From: Spirochaetia bacterium
Lineage (GTDB): Bacteria > Spirochaetota > Spirochaetia > Treponematales > Treponemataceae
Direction: 5' to 3'
Assembly (NCBI GenBank): GCA_900770075.1
Contig: CAAGIZ010000214.1
Coordinates: forward strand, 1-6,961
DNA: 6,961 nt
Shown: positions 6,487-6,961 of the stretch, one piece after another
Layout of the letters: each line of letters begins with the position of its first letter
Numbering within the stretch: position 1 is the stretch's first letter
Position numbers and translations under genes: made by a program
The notes under the pieces: generated by a model
Told to the model about the DNA's origin: nothing
Database searches by the model: none
Seen by the model: the letters and a program-made list of their open reading frames with translations, nothing else

Positions 6487-6961
6487 TAGGACCTCCAGAC
6501 CAGTTGAGTTTCTGGCGCAAAGATTTATAGAATTTTTCCTGGGTACAGCCCACCAAAAGAGCCTTGTCCGCTGCCTGATGAATGTTTATAACGTCATCGA
6601 CATGCAGGTCGTTGGGAATCTGCCCGTCCACAGTGATTATTACATCGCTTACCCGGCTTGGCAGAATTTTTACAGAAAGACCTTCCGTCGGGCTGAGCAC
6701 TAAGGGTCTGCTTGAAAGGCTGAAAGGATTTATGAGAGTAAGGCACATGGCATCGATGTAAGGATCGATGATGGGTCCTCCAGCACTGGCAGAATAGGCA
6801 GTTGAACCTGTGGAAGTTGAAAGGATTATTCCGTCCGCCACAAACCGTCCGAGAGGGGTTTTTCCATATTCAACTTCAAAGTTAATCGTGTGTGCCGAAT
6901 TTTTCGCGCTTATAACCACGTCATTAAGGCTGGTTGCAGAAAAACGTTTTACACCAGATCG
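6479..6961 (-). CDS. nadK: NAD kinase, C-terminal part (5' end outside window)
   Basis: NAD kinase phosphorylates NAD to NADP using ATP or polyphosphate and is the only route to NADP in most bacteria. The frame stays open to the window edge, giving 160 residues; the GTG codon at 6919 is internal, because upstream codons continue the conserved pattern (FSATSLNDVVIS, the counterpart of the ALNE/D motif that contacts the nicotinamide riboside). Further signatures are DGIILSTSTGSTAYSASAGGPI, with the Gly-rich STxTGSTAYS loop and GGPI, SLSSRPLVL, and TVDGQ. The catalytic GGDGT motif would lie in the missing N-terminal half. The C-terminus overlaps the recN start by eight bases, an arrangement of nadK and recN that is common in bacteria. 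Nothing looks broken. The promoter of this operon is not in the window. Confidence 0.96.
   Translation of the reverse strand, partial: RSGVKRFSATSLNDVVISAKNSAHTINFEVEYGKTPLGRFVADGIILSTSTGSTAYSASAGGPIIDPYIDAMCLTLINPFSLSSRPLVLSPTEGLSVKILPSRVSDVIITVDGQIPNDLHVDDVINIHQAADKALLVGCTQEKFYKSLRQKLNWSGGPNA
6491..6496 (-). promoter_or_regulatory. Ribosome binding site of recN inside nadK
   Basis: The minus strand reads GGAGGT, then CCTA, then ATG at 6486. This near-perfect Shine-Dalgarno sequence lies within the last codons of nadK, fixes the recN start, and shows that recN can be initiated independently as well as by coupling through the 8-base overlap. Confidence 0.85.

Noticed and set aside
6479..6919. 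NAD kinase start at the GTG codon 6919
   Set aside because: The frame continues open to the window edge and the codons upstream encode conserved NAD kinase sequence, so this codon is internal.

Overview
The window is a compact bacterial chromosomal segment made of two converging gene blocks, with no mobile elements, RNA genes or CRISPR arrays that I can see. Protein sequence character and the gene set (a phosphohexomutase with an RPSGTEPKIKFY loop, NAD kinase next to recN, a two-LysM/degenerate-LytM envelope protein) suggest a spirochaete, most likely Treponema. That assignment is inference from recognition, not from any search.

Plus-strand block (1-1545): the C-terminal quarter of a phosphoglucomutase/phosphomannomutase that enters from the left edge; a hairpin with a T-run that looks like its terminator; a DnaQ-type (DEDDh) 3'-5' exonuclease whose ATG directly follows that T-run; and a 111-residue protein of unknown function with a good ribosome binding site. 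The block ends in an 82-bp convergent intergenic region that carries three copies of a GGTGC/GCACC element able to form two mutually exclusive hairpins.

Minus-strand block (1628-6961, read right to left): a 5'-truncated NAD kinase (nadK), recN, an unknown 267-residue helical protein, a 411-residue HD-domain protein, and a secreted LysM-LysM-LytM-like protein. The first four genes are stitched together by overlaps or a 1-nt gap (ATGCTTGA, TGATG, TGATATG), which is strong evidence for one translationally coupled operon. The fifth follows after 107 bp and may have its own promoter. The theme of the operon is NADP supply, double-strand break repair (RecN) and probably nucleotide-pool hydrolysis (HD protein).

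The most interesting observation is that the HD protein appears to be an internal tandem duplication of a YfbR-type 5'-deoxynucleotidase domain. The C-terminal copy keeps every metal-site residue. The N-terminal copy keeps the fold landmarks (RWN, LFxxL, DIxSPV) at identical spacing but has lost every HD-signature position. The second is a LytM domain in which all the zinc ligands are replaced, which points to a non-catalytic role of the NlpD/EnvC kind.
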